Both the position numbers and the translations under genes were made by a program. From the NCBI GenBank assembly GCA_945872245.1, contig CAMBZB010000007.1, positions 1 to 64,000 on the forward strand: a stretch of 64,000 nucleotides of DNA, given 5' to 3'. The DNA comes from Flavobacterium psychrophilum. GTDB taxonomy: Bacteria; Bacteroidota; Bacteroidia; Flavobacteriales; Flavobacteriaceae. A model generated the notes under the pieces. The model ran no database searches. It was given only the letters and a program-made list of their open reading frames with translations, and was not told the DNA's origin. Positions 63,744 through 64,000 of this stretch are shown here, piece after piece (the stretch's first letter is position 1; each line of letters begins with the position of its first letter).

Positions 63744-64000
63744 ATGTCATTGAAAGCTTCCAACTACAATTTTAAGTTACTATTCTTTTCAATTATTGCC
63801 TCTATTATTGCCTATGGTTTTGCGCTTACCAATTTTTCCTTAAGCATTGATAGTGAATCACCTATCATTTCCGATTTTTCACTGGCACTCGGAAGATGGG
63901 GAACTAATTTAATCCGGTATTATATATTTGGAGGCCATTTGCCTTATTTCACTTTGCTGTTAAGTCTCATATTATTAAGTTTTACTGCTGTTGAATTATC
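63744..64000 (+). CDS. Membrane protein, GtrII-like glucosyltransferase domain, 5' part
   Basis: Open to the window end. From ATG 63744 it reads MSLKASNYNFKLLFFSIIAS, then IIAYGFALTNFSLSIDSESP, a stretch with DFSLALGRWGTNLIRYYIFG, and a membrane segment LPYFTLLLSLILLSF. The NFSLSIDSE and GRWGTNLI blocks resemble the GtrII/Glucos_trans_II family of polyprenyl-phosphoglucose-dependent glucosyltransferases. An in-frame ATG at 63702 is an alternative start, but it coincides with a TAnnTTTG element (TATGTTTG, 63701-63708), which favours 63744. Incomplete, so the call is tentative. Confidence 0.6.
   Translation, partial: MSLKASNYNFKLLFFSIIASIIAYGFALTNFSLSIDSESPIISDFSLALGRWGTNLIRYYIFGGHLPYFTLLLSLILLSFTAVEL

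Overview
The window reads as chromosomal DNA of a Flavobacteriaceae bacterium, most likely Flavobacterium. Supporting signs are low G+C, Bacteroidetes promoters (TTTG, about 19 bases, TAnnTTTG; the best examples are at 12589-12619, 42018-42048 and 22341-22369), lineage families such as DUF2480, DUF3078 and IPExxxVDY, the 632-residue PurF, and a remnant of the epimerase-type threonine dehydrogenase. No tRNA, rRNA, CRISPR array, prophage or transposase gene was found. Most genes are housekeeping.

Layout. 1-3.4 kb: an oxidoreductase cut by the window edge, an MFS transporter and hflX. 3.4-7.4 kb (minus): sufS, a lipoprotein, sufE, a SufT-like gene, DUF2480 and DUF3078. 7.5-17.1 kb: a hydrolase, then an AddB-like nuclease and an AddA-like helicase flanking an OmpA protein and a dead kbl. 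17.3-22.2 kb: superoxide dismutase, purF, a PfkB kinase, rnhA and purN. 22.4-28.6 kb: acpP, fabF, rnc, IPExxxVDY, pyk, dinB and a CYTH protein. 28.6-32.7 kb: a signalling cluster. 33-38 kb: glyQS, comF, an Ig-like lipoprotein and an omega-amidase. 38-42 kb: sdhCAB with a four-helix-bundle gene inside. 42.3-48.2 kb: an aminopeptidase P, then sufA-like, a second four-helix-bundle gene, sufB, sufC and sufD. 48.4-58.2 kb: an MBL hydrolase, an S8 protease, an M1 peptidase, a tdh remnant, a SHOCT protein, a lipoprotein and mfd. 58.2-64 kb: a surface-polysaccharide region (glycosyltransferase, Wzy-like polymerase, Wzx-like flippase, methyltransferase), a lipoprotein and the start of a GtrII-like membrane protein.

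Most notable observations. (1) The signalling cluster holds a tiny secreted protein whose C-terminal half is three near-identical 14-residue repeats. It lies between a histidine kinase with an extracytoplasmic TPR sensor and a LytTR regulator whose receiver has Glu where the phosphoacceptor Asp is expected. TPR sensors bind peptide pheromones in Gram-positive RRNPP systems, so a peptide-signalling circuit is a testable guess. (2) Both enzymes of the threonine to glycine route are dead here: kbl carries two in-frame stops in an otherwise full-length frame, and tdh survives only as a C-terminal scrap with a stop. (3) The suf genes are split into two blocks about 36 kb apart. (4) Two four-helix-bundle genes sit inside the sdh and suf operons, each bounded by inverted A/T-rich words, and several other operon spacers are built from short reiterated words that form hairpins.

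Limits: family names rest on motif recognition by eye, with no database search. Comparisons with consensus sequences or usual gene order come from memory and are marked as such.
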